From NCBI RefSeq assembly GCF_016918855.1, contig NZ_JADKYB010000027.1:1-64000 (forward strand): a stretch of DNA of 64,000 nt. The letters run 5' to 3'. Source of the stretch: Actinacidiphila acididurans. GTDB lineage: Bacteria; Actinomycetota; Actinomycetes; Streptomycetales; Streptomycetaceae. The notes beneath the pieces are model-generated. The model did no database searches, was not told where the DNA came from, and saw nothing but the letters and a program-made list of their open reading frames with translations. Shown one piece after another: positions 27,412-35,215 of the stretch. Both the position numbers and the translations under genes were made by a program. Every line of letters begins with the position of its first letter. Position 1 is the first letter of the stretch.

Positions 27412-28140
27412 ATGACGAGGGCACGGGCCGACCGCGGCAGCCGGCGCACGGAGATCATCCAGGCCGCCACGGAGGTGATCGCCGAACGCGGCTACCGGGG
27501 CGCGAGCCTGGCGGCGGTGGCCGAACGGGTGGGGCTGACCCAGCAGGGCCTGATGCACTACTTCCCCACCAAGGAGGCGCTGCTGGTGGCCGTACTGGAG
27601 GCGCGCGACCAGTGGGACATGGCCGCCGCGGCGCTGTACGAGCGGACCTGGCCGCTGGAGGTGGTGGCGGACCTGGTCGACTACAACGCGACCCGGCCCG
27701 GCATCGTGCAGGCGTTCACCGTGCTGGCCGGGGACAGCGTCACCGACGGGCACCCGGCGCAGGAATGGTTCCGCCGGCGGTACGCCCGGGTGCGCGACGG
27801 CGGCGCGGAAGTGCTGCGCGCCCGCTACGGCGACCGACTGCCGGGCGGGCTCACCCCGGAGCGGGCCGCCACCCTGCTGGCCGCGGTGGTGGACGGGCTC
27901 CAGGTGCAGTGGCTGCTCGACCCGCGGGAGGTGGACATGCCCGCGGCCTTCCGCGACTTCCTGACCCTGCTCGCGCCGCCTCCGCCGGAAGCCGGGGACG
28001 CCCCTTCCCGGCCGGAGGGCCCGGGCGGGGACACCCCGCCGGGAAAAGGCACCGACGGCCGTGACGCGGTGTCAGACCCGGAAGCCGGGGGCGGCACCGC
28101 CGGCGGCACGAAAGGTTCGACACGTCAAACACCGCAGTAA
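27412..28140 (+). CDS. TetR family transcriptional regulator
   Basis: The product is 242 residues from the ATG at 27412 with GGAAAGGGGG upstream. The N-terminal helix-turn-helix reads RRTEIIQAATEVIAERGYRG, then LAAVAERVGLTQQGLMHYFPTKEALL. The C-terminal ligand domain ends near residue 190; a further 50 residues are Pro/Gly-rich and probably disordered. It is divergent from the GH3 glycosidase (236 bases apart), so a sugar or glycoside inducer is likely by context. It ends 9 bases before the MarR gene. Confidence 0.9.
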   Translation: MTRARADRGSRRTEIIQAATEVIAERGYRGASLAAVAERVGLTQQGLMHYFPTKEALLVAVLEARDQWDMAAAALYERTWPLEVVADLVDYNATRPGIVQAFTVLAGDSVTDGHPAQEWFRRRYARVRDGGAEVLRARYGDRLPGGLTPERAATLLAAVVDGLQVQWLLDPREVDMPAAFRDFLTLLAPPPPEAGDAPSRPEGPGGDTPPGKGTDGRDAVSDPEAGGGTAGGTKGSTRQTPQ

Positions 28141-28149
28141 CCTGGCCGT

Positions 28150-28587
28150 ATGACCCGCCGCATGGACCCGCTGACCGCCGAGGTGGTCGACCTCATCGGC
28201 ACCGTGGTGCAGCGCTTCTACCAGGAGTACGACGCGGCCGCCGCCGTCCACCACCTGACCGGGGCCCAGGCCCGGGTGCTGGCCCTGGTGTCGGGCGAGC
28301 CGATGCCGATGCGGCGGATCGCCCACCGGCTCAAGTGCGAGCCGTCGAACGTGACCGGCATCGTGGACCGGCTGGAGGCCCAGGGGCTGGCCGAGCGGCG
28401 CCCGGACCCGGCCGACCGCCGGATCAAGCTGGCCGTGGCCACCGAGACGGGCCGGGAGACCGCCGCCAAGGTGCGCGAGACCCTGGACTTCGCCGGCGAG
28501 CCGCTGGCCGCCCTCTCCGACCGGGAACGCACGGTGCTGCGCGACCTGCTGCACCGCATGGTGGACCCCTGGGGCCCGAACGACTGA
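28150..28587 (+). CDS. MarR family transcriptional regulator
   Basis: The product is 145 residues from the ATG at 28150; no ribosome site is visible. A TTCGAC-16-TAACCT promoter-like pair ends 6 bases before the ATG, suggesting a leaderless message. The winged helix is PMPMRRIAHRLKCEPSNVTGIVDRLEAQGL, followed by the wing DPADRRIKLAVAT. Flanking dimerisation helices give normal MarR length. Targets are not evident from neighbours, although it follows the TetR gene closely. A short 8-base tandem repeat follows its stop. Confidence 0.88.
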   Translation: MTRRMDPLTAEVVDLIGTVVQRFYQEYDAAAAVHHLTGAQARVLALVSGEPMPMRRIAHRLKCEPSNVTGIVDRLEAQGLAERRPDPADRRIKLAVATETGRETAAKVRETLDFAGEPLAALSDRERTVLRDLLHRMVDPWGPND

Positions 28588-28622
28588 CCCGTACGCGGCC
28601 CCGCTGCCGGGCTGGGCTACCG

Positions 28623-28662
28623 GCTACTGGGCTACTGGGCTACTGGGCTACTGGGCTACTGG
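28623..28662. repeat. 8-base tandem repeat (GCTACTGG x5)
   Basis: Five exact consecutive copies of GCTACTGG occur, with a degenerate sixth just before. They lie in the convergent gap between the MarR gene and the zinc-ribbon protein gene. The leftward gene's TAG stop (28656-28658) lies in the last unit. It is a likely strand-slippage site. Confidence 0.9.
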
Positions 28663-29297
28663 CACCACCACAGCACCTGATGGCACTTGGTGGCCGTCGG
28701 CGAGGGGTGCGGGGAGGACGGGGGCGCGCTGGTGGGCGGGGCCGTGGTGGGGCGGGGCCGGACCGTGCCGGTGGTGGTCACCGGGGGGCGGACCGGCACA
28801 TGGGTACGGGTCGCGGTGGCGGTGGGCGCCGCGGACGGCGACACCGAGGACGCGGACGCCGAGTGCGAGGGCGAGGCGTGGTGGTGGCCGGGGGCCGTGC
28901 TGACCGCTCCCGCGTCGTCGGGCGAGGGCGCGCCGCTGGGCGGCAGCGGCGAGAGGTCGGTGAGCCCCGGCGCGGGCGTGCGCGAGCCGCCCGGGCCGCC
29001 GGACAGCGCGGCCATGGAGAACATCGCCAGCGCCCCGGTGACCGCCACGGCGCCGACCCCGTACACCGCGGCGCGCTGCCGGCCGCGTCTGGACCGCCGC
29101 GCCCGTTCCTGGCGGCCGCGCTGTCTGCGCGCGGCCCGTCCACCGGTCGAGGGCTGCTCGTCCGCGGCCTCCCCGGCGGAGGGCAGCCCGGCGGTCTCGG
29201 CCGCCCCGGGCGCCACGAGCCGGTCCGCGGGGGTGCCGCAGCCCGGACACGAGTACGCGCCGTTGAGGTGACGCCGGCACGCGTAGCAGTAGTCCAT
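28656..29297 (-). CDS. Zinc-ribbon, single-pass membrane protein (SCO2400-like)
   Basis: The product is 213 residues. An N-terminal zinc ribbon MDYCYACRRHLNGAYSCPGCG has four Cys in CxxC pairs. A basic linker and one membrane helix (AAVYGVGAVAVTGALAMFSMAAL, about residues 76-98) follow. The remainder is a Ser/Thr/Pro/His-rich extracytoplasmic region ending CHQVLWWCQ. This matches a small streptomycete family annotated after SCO2400; its function is unknown. The long low-complexity external stalk suggests a cell-wall-spanning protein. The C-terminal two-Cys end overlaps an 8-base tandem repeat, so length may vary between strains. Confidence 0.75.
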   Translation of the reverse strand: MDYCYACRRHLNGAYSCPGCGTPADRLVAPGAAETAGLPSAGEAADEQPSTGGRAARRQRGRQERARRSRRGRQRAAVYGVGAVAVTGALAMFSMAALSGGPGGSRTPAPGLTDLSPLPPSGAPSPDDAGAVSTAPGHHHASPSHSASASSVSPSAAPTATATRTHVPVRPPVTTTGTVRPRPTTAPPTSAPPSSPHPSPTATKCHQVLWWCQ

Positions 29298-29404
29298 GAG
29301 GCCCGGACCTTAGAGGAAGCCCAGGTCGGAGCGGAACCCGGGCATCCCGCTTGACATGCCTTTGCCCGGTAACTCCACCGCTTCCGGCCCGGGCCGGCGG
29401 TCCG

Positions 29405-30769
29405 TCAGGCGGACAGCAGGCCGCGGCCGAGCCAGTCGTTCCTGTCGCGCGCGCCGGGCAGTACGAAGAAGTAGCCGCCGCCGACCGGGGAGATGTAGTC
29501 GACCAGCGGCTCGTCGATCAGCCGGGTCTGGGTGGCCTCGAACTGCCGCACCACGTCCTGCTGGTAGCAGCAGAAGACCAGGCCCATGTCGAGGTTGCCG
29601 ACGTCGTCGATGCCGCGGTCGAAGTTGAAGCCGCGGCGCAGGATGCGCGAGTCGTCGGTGCGGGCGGTGCGCGGGTTGGCCAGCCGGATGTGTGCGTCCA
29701 GCGGAATCGCGTTGCCCTGCGGGTCCTTGGTGTAGTTCGGCGCGTCGGTCTCCACCGCGCCGTCCAGCGGGGCGCCGGTGTCCTTGCGGCGGCCGAACAT
29801 CTTCTCCTGCTCGGTGAGCGAGACCCGGTCCCAGAACTCCACCAGCATGCGGATGATCCGGATCACCTGGTAGCTGCCGCCGGTGGCCCACGCGGGCTCG
29901 CCCAGCGCGTCGGTGACCCACACCAGGCGGTCCATCTCGCGCCCGGAGGACACGTCCGGGTTGACGATGCCGTCCTTGAAGCCCAGCAGGTTGCGCTGCG
30001 CGCCGGCCGGCCGCGGGGCGTTCTGGAAGCCGTCGATGCGCCACTTGATCTGCATGGCGCCGCGGGTGTGCCGGGCGATGTCGCGCAGCGCGTGCAGCAC
30101 GGTGTCGGTGCTGCCCCCGCAGATCTGCAGGCTCAGGTCGCCGTGGCACTGTGCGTCCTGGAGGTTGTCGTTGGGGAAGGTGCGCATCGGGGCGAGGCGG
30201 CGCGGCTTGGCGGCGGCCAGGCCGTACCGGTCGTCGAAGAGGGAGGCGCCGACGCCGACGGTGACGGTGAGCGCGTCGGCCGGGACGACCGGGCCGAGGA
30301 TGCCGTTGTCGGACGGCGGGGCGCCGACGCCCAGGTCCACCGGGGTGCCGCCGGCGGTGAGGAACCGGGCCCGCTCGGTGATGGTCCTGAGCAGGTCGGC
30401 GAGTTCGGCCTTGGTGTCGGCTATGACGTCGAAGGACACGAAGGTCGCCGCCGCGGGCGCGGGGGTGGTGATGCCGGCCTGGTGCGGGCCGTGGAAGGCG
30501 ACCGCGGGCGACTGGCCCCGCGGGTCGGAGTCCGCCGCCTGCGCGGTGCTGCCGCCGACCGCCGAGGTCAGCGCGACCCCGCCGCCGGCCAGCACCGCGG
30601 CGCCCGCGCCCGCGCCGAGCGCGGTCTTCACGAACGACCTGCGGCCCGCGCCCGTACCCGTGCCGGCGCCCATGCCCATCGGGCAGGTGCCGGTCAGGCC
30701 CTCGTGCCCCGGGATCCCCGGGTGAGCCGGGACGCCGGGATGGTCCTCGGGGCGGAAGTCGGCGGACAT
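29405..30769 (-). CDS. efeB: Dye-decolourising peroxidase EfeB / deferrochelatase
   Basis: The product is 454 residues. The ATG at 30769 follows a GAAGGGAAC site; an upstream ATG at 30853 overlaps the EfeUO stop and is the alternative. A Tat signal is present (GRRSFVKTALGAGAGAAVL, Arg43-Arg44). The DyP signature GFKDG is at 263-267, and the segment DAHIRLANPR probably holds the haem-ligand histidine. EfeB is a periplasm-equivalent haem peroxidase thought to oxidise Fe(II) or extract iron from haem for the EfeUO transporter. It is the second gene of an iron-regulated operon with the fused EfeU-EfeO. Confidence 0.93.
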   Translation of the reverse strand: MSADFRPEDHPGVPAHPGIPGHEGLTGTCPMGMGAGTGTGAGRRSFVKTALGAGAGAAVLAGGGVALTSAVGGSTAQAADSDPRGQSPAVAFHGPHQAGITTPAPAAATFVSFDVIADTKAELADLLRTITERARFLTAGGTPVDLGVGAPPSDNGILGPVVPADALTVTVGVGASLFDDRYGLAAAKPRRLAPMRTFPNDNLQDAQCHGDLSLQICGGSTDTVLHALRDIARHTRGAMQIKWRIDGFQNAPRPAGAQRNLLGFKDGIVNPDVSSGREMDRLVWVTDALGEPAWATGGSYQVIRIIRMLVEFWDRVSLTEQEKMFGRRKDTGAPLDGAVETDAPNYTKDPQGNAIPLDAHIRLANPRTARTDDSRILRRGFNFDRGIDDVGNLDMGLVFCCYQQDVVRQFEATQTRLIDEPLVDYISPVGGGYFFVLPGARDRNDWLGRGLLSA

Positions 30770-30852
30770 GGGCGGGTTCCCTTCGGTACGGCTCGGGGTG
30801 GTACGGGGGCGCGGCCGCGTCGGCTCGGCGCTCGGGTCGGGGCGGCCGGGCA

Positions 30853-33042
30853 TCAGGCGGACTTCCGGATTTCCAGCAGGTCCGGGATCGGCGCCAGGTC
30901 CTCCAGCAGCTGGCCGGTGGCGCCGTTGATCCTGGCGCGGGTCATCGGGTCCAGCGACTCCACCGGGGTCCAGGCGGCGCCCTTGTGGGCGGCGTCCAGC
31001 AGGCCCTGGAGGCGGGTGATGTCGGTGTCGACGGCGGTGAGCTGCTGCGGGGCGCGCTTGGTGATGAGCGGGCGCAGCACGTCGAGCAGTTCCTTGGTGC
31101 CGGCCAGGTTGGCGCCGGCGGTGGCCAGGTTGCTGCCGCTGCCCTCGTCGGTGTCGCCGGTCAGCTCGAACTGCAGGGTGTTCTCCAGGATCTCGTGGGT
31201 GCGCAGCGGCAGGTCCGACGGGTCGAAGTCCTGGGTGGGGAAGGCCTTGCGCAGCCCGGTCACGTCGGCCGCCAACCGGTCCGCGTACGGCTTGAGTTCA
31301 GCGGCGGACTGGCCGTGCCACAGGCCGTACTCGATCCGGTGGAAGCCGGTGAAGTCCTTGTCGTCCGCGCCGCCGGGCAGGCCGTCCTTGCGGCCGTTGA
31401 TCTTCGCGTCGAAGTCGGCGAAGGTGCCGTAGGCGGCGCCCAGCGAGGCGTAGGTCAGGTGCGCGGTGAGCCAGTCGGCCTTGGCGGCGTTCAGGTTGTT
31501 CGCCTTGAAGTCGGCCTGGAGCTTGGCGGTCTGGCCCTGGAGGGTGGCGAGCCCTGTGTCCACGTACGCCTTGTACGCCGTCAGCGGCGGCTGGAGTTCG
31601 GACTCGGCCAGCGGCAGTACGGCCTTGGTGGTGCCGCCGCCGCTGACCCGGACCGAGGCGGAGGTGACCGCCTTGCCGCCGGTGGGCACGCACCGCCAGG
31701 CGTAGGTGCCGGTGCCGACCGTGGCGACCAGGTCGCGGGTGGTGCCGGGGGCCAGGCCCTCGATCTCGCCGAAGACGGCGTTGCTGGACGGGTCGATCAG
31801 GTAGACCTCGGACGCCTTGTTGCCGGTGTTGTGCATCTGGAAGGTCTGCCGGCCGGGCTTGGGCGCGCTGAAGCCCTTGCCGCAGTCGTTCTCGGAGACC
31901 GCCACGGTCTGCGCGGCGGCCGGCTTGCCCCCGCTGAAGGCCACGACCAGGCCGGCGATCAGGGCGGGCACGGCGACCACGGCCGCGGGCACCAGCCACA
32001 CCGGGCGGGCACGGCGGACCGGCGGCGGCTCGGGGGATCCAGTGGCGGGCTTGCGGGCGGGCTCGGTGGGCTTCGCGGTGGCCGGTGGGTCGGCCGCGGG
32101 GGTCGCCGCGGCTGCCGGTGCGGGCGCGGGCGCCTCCCCGGACGGCTCCTCCGCGACCGCCTCGACGGTGGCCGCCGAGGCCTCGGCGCCGGCCTCGCCC
32201 CGGGCCGCCCGGGGGGCGGGAGCCGGGGCGGGGACGCGCAGGCCGCGGACGAACAGGGTCATCACCACGGCCAGATAGGCGACGTAACCGGCGACCTGGA
32301 GCCAGGTCATGGCCGGGGTCAGGTTGAGCACGCCCTGGAGCAGGGCCGCGTACCAGGAGCCGGCGTCGATGTGGGCGCTCAGGTCGAAGGCGAAGGCGGT
32401 CTTGCCGGGGAGTACGCCGCCTTCCTGGAGGTCGCGCAGGCCGTAGCCGAGGACGCCGGAGGCGATGACGATCAGCACCATGCCGGTGACGGTGAAGAAG
32501 CGGGTGAGGTTGATCTTCAGCACCCGCCGGTACAGGCCCCAGCACAGGCCGGCCGCCAGCACCAGGCCGATCCCCGCGCCGATCATCGGCCCGGAGGACT
32601 CGCCGGCGGCGCGCGCGGTGGTCCACAGGAAGAGCGCGGTCTCCAGACCCTCGCGGGCCACCGCCAGGAAGGAGGTGAGGATCAGCATGCTGCCGCCCAT
32701 GGCGAGCGCCGCGGTCACCTTCTCGCGGATCTCGCCGGACAGGCTGCGCGCCGAGCGGCGCATCCAGAACACCATCGCGGTGACGAAGGCGATCGCGATG
32801 ACGCTCAGCGTGCCGCCGAACGCCTCCTGCGCGGTGGCCGACAGGTTCGCCGCGGTGAAGGTGAGGATCGCGCCGAAGCTCAGGGACAGCGCGATGGCGG
32901 CCAGTACGCCCGTCCAGACCTGCGGCAGCCGGGACTTGGCGTTACCGCGGACCAGGGTGGCGACGAGGATGGAGACGATGAGTCCGGCTTCAAGACCTTC
33001 TCTGAGCCCGATCAGGAAGCTCGGAAACGCGTCGTCCCACAT
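30853..33042 (-). CDS. EfeU-EfeO fusion: FTR1-type iron permease plus cupredoxin/imelysin iron-binding protein
   Basis: The product is 729 residues from the ATG at 33042 (MWDDAFPSFLIGLREGLEAG). Residues 1-285 are an FTR1/EfeU permease with both iron motifs, REGLE at 14-18 and 130-134, and about seven membrane helices. An Ala/Pro/Glu-rich linker follows (about 285-355), then another membrane helix (VWLVPAAVVAVPALIAGLVV). Next are a cupredoxin-like domain with NDCGKGFSAPKPGRQTFQM, and a C-terminal imelysin/M75 domain carrying the GxHxxE motif (GFHRIE). In most bacteria EfeU and EfeO are separate, so this is a transporter joined to its own iron-recruiting protein. An iron box precedes the gene, and efeB follows with a stop/start overlap option. 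Confidence 0.93.
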   Translation of the reverse strand: MWDDAFPSFLIGLREGLEAGLIVSILVATLVRGNAKSRLPQVWTGVLAAIALSLSFGAILTFTAANLSATAQEAFGGTLSVIAIAFVTAMVFWMRRSARSLSGEIREKVTAALAMGGSMLILTSFLAVAREGLETALFLWTTARAAGESSGPMIGAGIGLVLAAGLCWGLYRRVLKINLTRFFTVTGMVLIVIASGVLGYGLRDLQEGGVLPGKTAFAFDLSAHIDAGSWYAALLQGVLNLTPAMTWLQVAGYVAYLAVVMTLFVRGLRVPAPAPAPRAARGEAGAEASAATVEAVAEEPSGEAPAPAPAAAATPAADPPATAKPTEPARKPATGSPEPPPVRRARPVWLVPAAVVAVPALIAGLVVAFSGGKPAAAQTVAVSENDCGKGFSAPKPGRQTFQMHNTGNKASEVYLIDPSSNAVFGEIEGLAPGTTRDLVATVGTGTYAWRCVPTGGKAVTSASVRVSGGGTTKAVLPLAESELQPPLTAYKAYVDTGLATLQGQTAKLQADFKANNLNAAKADWLTAHLTYASLGAAYGTFADFDAKINGRKDGLPGGADDKDFTGFHRIEYGLWHGQSAAELKPYADRLAADVTGLRKAFPTQDFDPSDLPLRTHEILENTLQFELTGDTDEGSGSNLATAGANLAGTKELLDVLRPLITKRAPQQLTAVDTDITRLQGLLDAAHKGAAWTPVESLDPMTRARINGATGQLLEDLAPIPDLLEIRKSA

Positions 33043-33108
33043 GGCTCTTGTCCTCCCCGGGCCCGCCCCGGTCGTCGGCGGCACGCCTACCGCACCGCGA
33101 CGGACAAC

Positions 33109-33127
33109 TTAGCTTAGGCGTACCTAA
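33109..33127 (-). promoter_or_regulatory. DmdR/IdeR-type iron box upstream of efeUO
   Basis: TTAGCTTAGGCGTACCTAA matches the 19-base actinobacterial iron-box consensus TTAGGTTAGGCTAACCTAA at 16 positions. It lies 67 bases upstream of the efeUO start, where an iron-loaded DtxR-family repressor would block transcription. Confidence 0.85.
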
Positions 33128-33253
33128 CAATGCACGGCGGGGGGCGGACATTTCTCGGTTATGGGGGCGGGATGGGACCCAGGTCACATGCCGGCGGCGG
33201 GGCCGGGACCTCGAGCGGGGCCGTCCGCGGGACCCCAGGGGAGGACAACTTGT

Positions 33254-33282
33254 CCCCGGATGGACCGGGCCTTCATCCGGGG
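33254..33282. promoter_or_regulatory. Inverted repeat upstream of the SDR gene
   Basis: Perfect 9-base arms CCCCGGATG and CATCCGGGG enclose 11 bases, ending 100 bases before the SDR start. It could be a regulator site or an mRNA leader hairpin; the XRE regulator at 34266 is one candidate partner. Confidence 0.4.
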
Positions 33283-33382
33283 ATCGGTGCGGCGCAGGGT
33301 GAGGAGGACGGGACATACGGAATCCGGCCGCAGCCGCGCACCCGGCGCGGCGGCCGGAGACATGAATGAAGGACACAGCATC

Positions 33383-34165
33383 GTGACCGCAACCGAGCAC
33401 ACCACCCGCCCCGCCCGGATCGCCCTGATCACCGGGGCCAACCGGGGCCTGGGCCGGAGCACCGCACTGCACCTGGCCGAGCAGGGCATCGACCCGGTGA
33501 TCACCTACCGTTCGCACCCCGAGGAGGCGGAGGCGGTCGTCGAGCAGGCCCGCGCGCTGGGCCGTACCGCGTACGCGCTGAAGCTGGACACCGGCCGGAT
33601 CGAGGACTTCGCCGCCTTCGCCGAGGAGTTCCGCGCCGTGCTGAAGGAGGGCTGGGACCGGGAGACCTTCGACGCCCTGGTCAACAACGCCGGGCACGGC
33701 CACCACGCGGCCTTCCTCGAGGTCACCCCGGAGGACTTCGACGAGGTGTTCGACGTCCACATCCGCGGGGTCTACTTCCTCACCCAGGCCCTGGTGCCGC
33801 TGCTCGCCGACGGCGGCCGGATCGTGAACATCTCGACCGGGCTGGCCCGCTTCACCTTCGAGGGCAGCTCGGCGTACGCCGCCGCCAAGGGCGCGGTCGA
33901 GGTCTTCACCCGCTACCTCGCCAAGGAGCTCGGGCCGCGCGGCATCACCGCCAACACCGTGGCCCCCGGGCCGGTCGCCACGGACTTCAGCGGCGGCGTC
34001 ATCAAGAACACCCCCGAGCTGCGGGCCCAGCTCGACGCGGTGACCGCTCTCGGCCGGGTCGGCGTCGCGGACGACATCGGCGGCGCGATCGCCGCGATCC
34101 TCGCCGACGGCTCCGGCTGGATCAACGGCCAGCGCATCGAGGCGTCCGGCGGAATCCTGCTCTGA
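33383..34165 (+). CDS. SDR family oxidoreductase
   Basis: The product is 260 residues from a GTG at 33383, with GAAGGA 8 bases upstream; the ATG at 33362 lies too close to that site. Classical SDR motifs are all present: TGANRGLGRS (cofactor loop), NNAGHG, catalytic Ser in IVNISTG, and Tyr-x-x-x-Lys in SAYAAAKGA. The segment ITYRSHPEEAEAV suggests NADP(H). It is cytosolic with unknown substrate. It is followed by a strong hairpin and an XRE regulator of the type often paired with SDR genes. Confidence 0.92.
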   Translation: MTATEHTTRPARIALITGANRGLGRSTALHLAEQGIDPVITYRSHPEEAEAVVEQARALGRTAYALKLDTGRIEDFAAFAEEFRAVLKEGWDRETFDALVNNAGHGHHAAFLEVTPEDFDEVFDVHIRGVYFLTQALVPLLADGGRIVNISTGLARFTFEGSSAYAAAKGAVEVFTRYLAKELGPRGITANTVAPGPVATDFSGGVIKNTPELRAQLDAVTALGRVGVADDIGGAIAAILADGSGWINGQRIEASGGILL

Positions 34166-34172
34166 CGTCGCG

Positions 34173-34210
34173 CCGGCGGGTCGCCCGGCGCCCACCCGGC
34201 GACCCGCCGG
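34173..34210 (+). terminator. Hairpin terminator after the SDR gene
   Basis: Perfect 13-base arms CCGGCGGGTCGCC (34173-34185) and GGCGACCCGCCGG (34198-34210) enclose a 12-base loop, starting 8 bases past the stop. No T-run follows. Confidence 0.65.
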
Positions 34211-34265
34211 GCCCACCGCCACGGACGGCTCGGGGAAAGGCACGGCGGGAGAGAGGATGGAGCAC

Positions 34266-35111
34266 ATGGATCGCCTGGAACTGGCCGACTTCCTGCGCAG
34301 CAGGCGGGAGGCGCTGCAACCGGAGGACGTGGGACTGCCGCGGGGGGCGCGGCGCCGGACGCGCGGGCTGCGGCGGGAGGAAGTGGCCGCGCTGGCGGGC
34401 ATGTCGGCGGACTACTACGGCCGGATCGAGCAGGCCCGGGGGCCGGAGCCGTCGGAGCAGATGCTCTCGGCCATCGCCCGGGGACTGCGGCTGTCGGTGG
34501 CCGAGCGCAACCACCTGTTCGAGATGGCCGGTCGCCCGGCGCCGGGGCGTACGGGGTACGGCGACCATGTGCCGCCGGGCCTGATGCGGATCCTGGACCG
34601 GCTGGACGACACGCCCGCGCAGGTGCTGAACGGCCTGGCCGAGACCCTCGCGCAGACCGAGTTGTCGAAGGCGCTGCTCGGTGACGAGACCGCGCACACC
34701 GGCCGGGAGCGCAGCTTCTGGTACCGCTGGTTCACCGACCCGGCCACGCGCCTGGTCTACCCCGCGGAGGACCGCCCCCGGCACAGCCGCCTCTTCGTCT
34801 CCGACCTGCGCGCCTCGTACACCCGCCAGGGCGGCACCGGCTCCCCGGCGGCCGCCCTGGTGACGGAGCTGCTGGAACGCAGCGAGGAGTTCGCCGGCCT
34901 GTGGCGGGCCCACGAGGTGGGCCTGCGCCGCCTGTCCGACGACAAGCGGATCTCCCACCCCGACCTCGGCGTCCTGGACCTCCAGTGCCAGGCCCTCCAC
35001 GACCCCGACCACACCTTCGCCCTCCTCGTCTACACCGCGATCCCGGGCACCGAGGCCTACCAGAAGCTCCAGCTCCTCCCGACCCTCGGGGTCCGCCCGG
35101 TGGGGCGGTGA
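34266..35111 (+). CDS. XRE-family regulator with MmyB-like ligand-binding domain
   Basis: The product is 281 residues. The ATG at 34266 is preferred because GGGAGAGAGG directly abuts the ATG at 34257. The N-terminal domain has LADFLRSRREAL, GLRREEVAALAGMSADYYGRIEQAR and AIARGLRLSVAERNHLF, the typical XRE helix-turn-helix. The C-terminal 170 residues (YRWFTDPATRLVYP, LWRAHEVGLRR, LDLQCQALHDPDHTFALLVYTA) are the MmyB-like PAS-fold domain, which binds fatty acids or related ligands in family members. It probably regulates the upstream SDR gene. Confidence 0.9.
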   Translation: MDRLELADFLRSRREALQPEDVGLPRGARRRTRGLRREEVAALAGMSADYYGRIEQARGPEPSEQMLSAIARGLRLSVAERNHLFEMAGRPAPGRTGYGDHVPPGLMRILDRLDDTPAQVLNGLAETLAQTELSKALLGDETAHTGRERSFWYRWFTDPATRLVYPAEDRPRHSRLFVSDLRASYTRQGGTGSPAAALVTELLERSEEFAGLWRAHEVGLRRLSDDKRISHPDLGVLDLQCQALHDPDHTFALLVYTAIPGTEAYQKLQLLPTLGVRPVGR

Positions 35112-35215
35112 ACCGGCGCCCGGGCGCTGTGTGCCATCTGGCGTAGACGGGGTTCGAGCCGTGCCGTAGGACAAGACCAGCCGAGTCATCGGCGGCGGTT
35201 CACGGGGGAGGCTCG

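Noticed and set aside
28623..28662. Tandem repeat considered as a CRISPR array
   Set aside because: Units are 8 bases with no spacers and no cas genes nearby.
29356..29628. Short plus-strand frame near the efeB end
   Set aside because: It is antisense to the conserved DyP C-terminus, with Arg/Ser-rich composition typical of shadows.
30985..33117. A 710-codon plus-strand frame opposite the EfeU-EfeO fusion
   Set aside because: It is Gly/Gln/His-rich shadow sequence with no ribosome site or domain; the minus-strand fusion has all family motifs.
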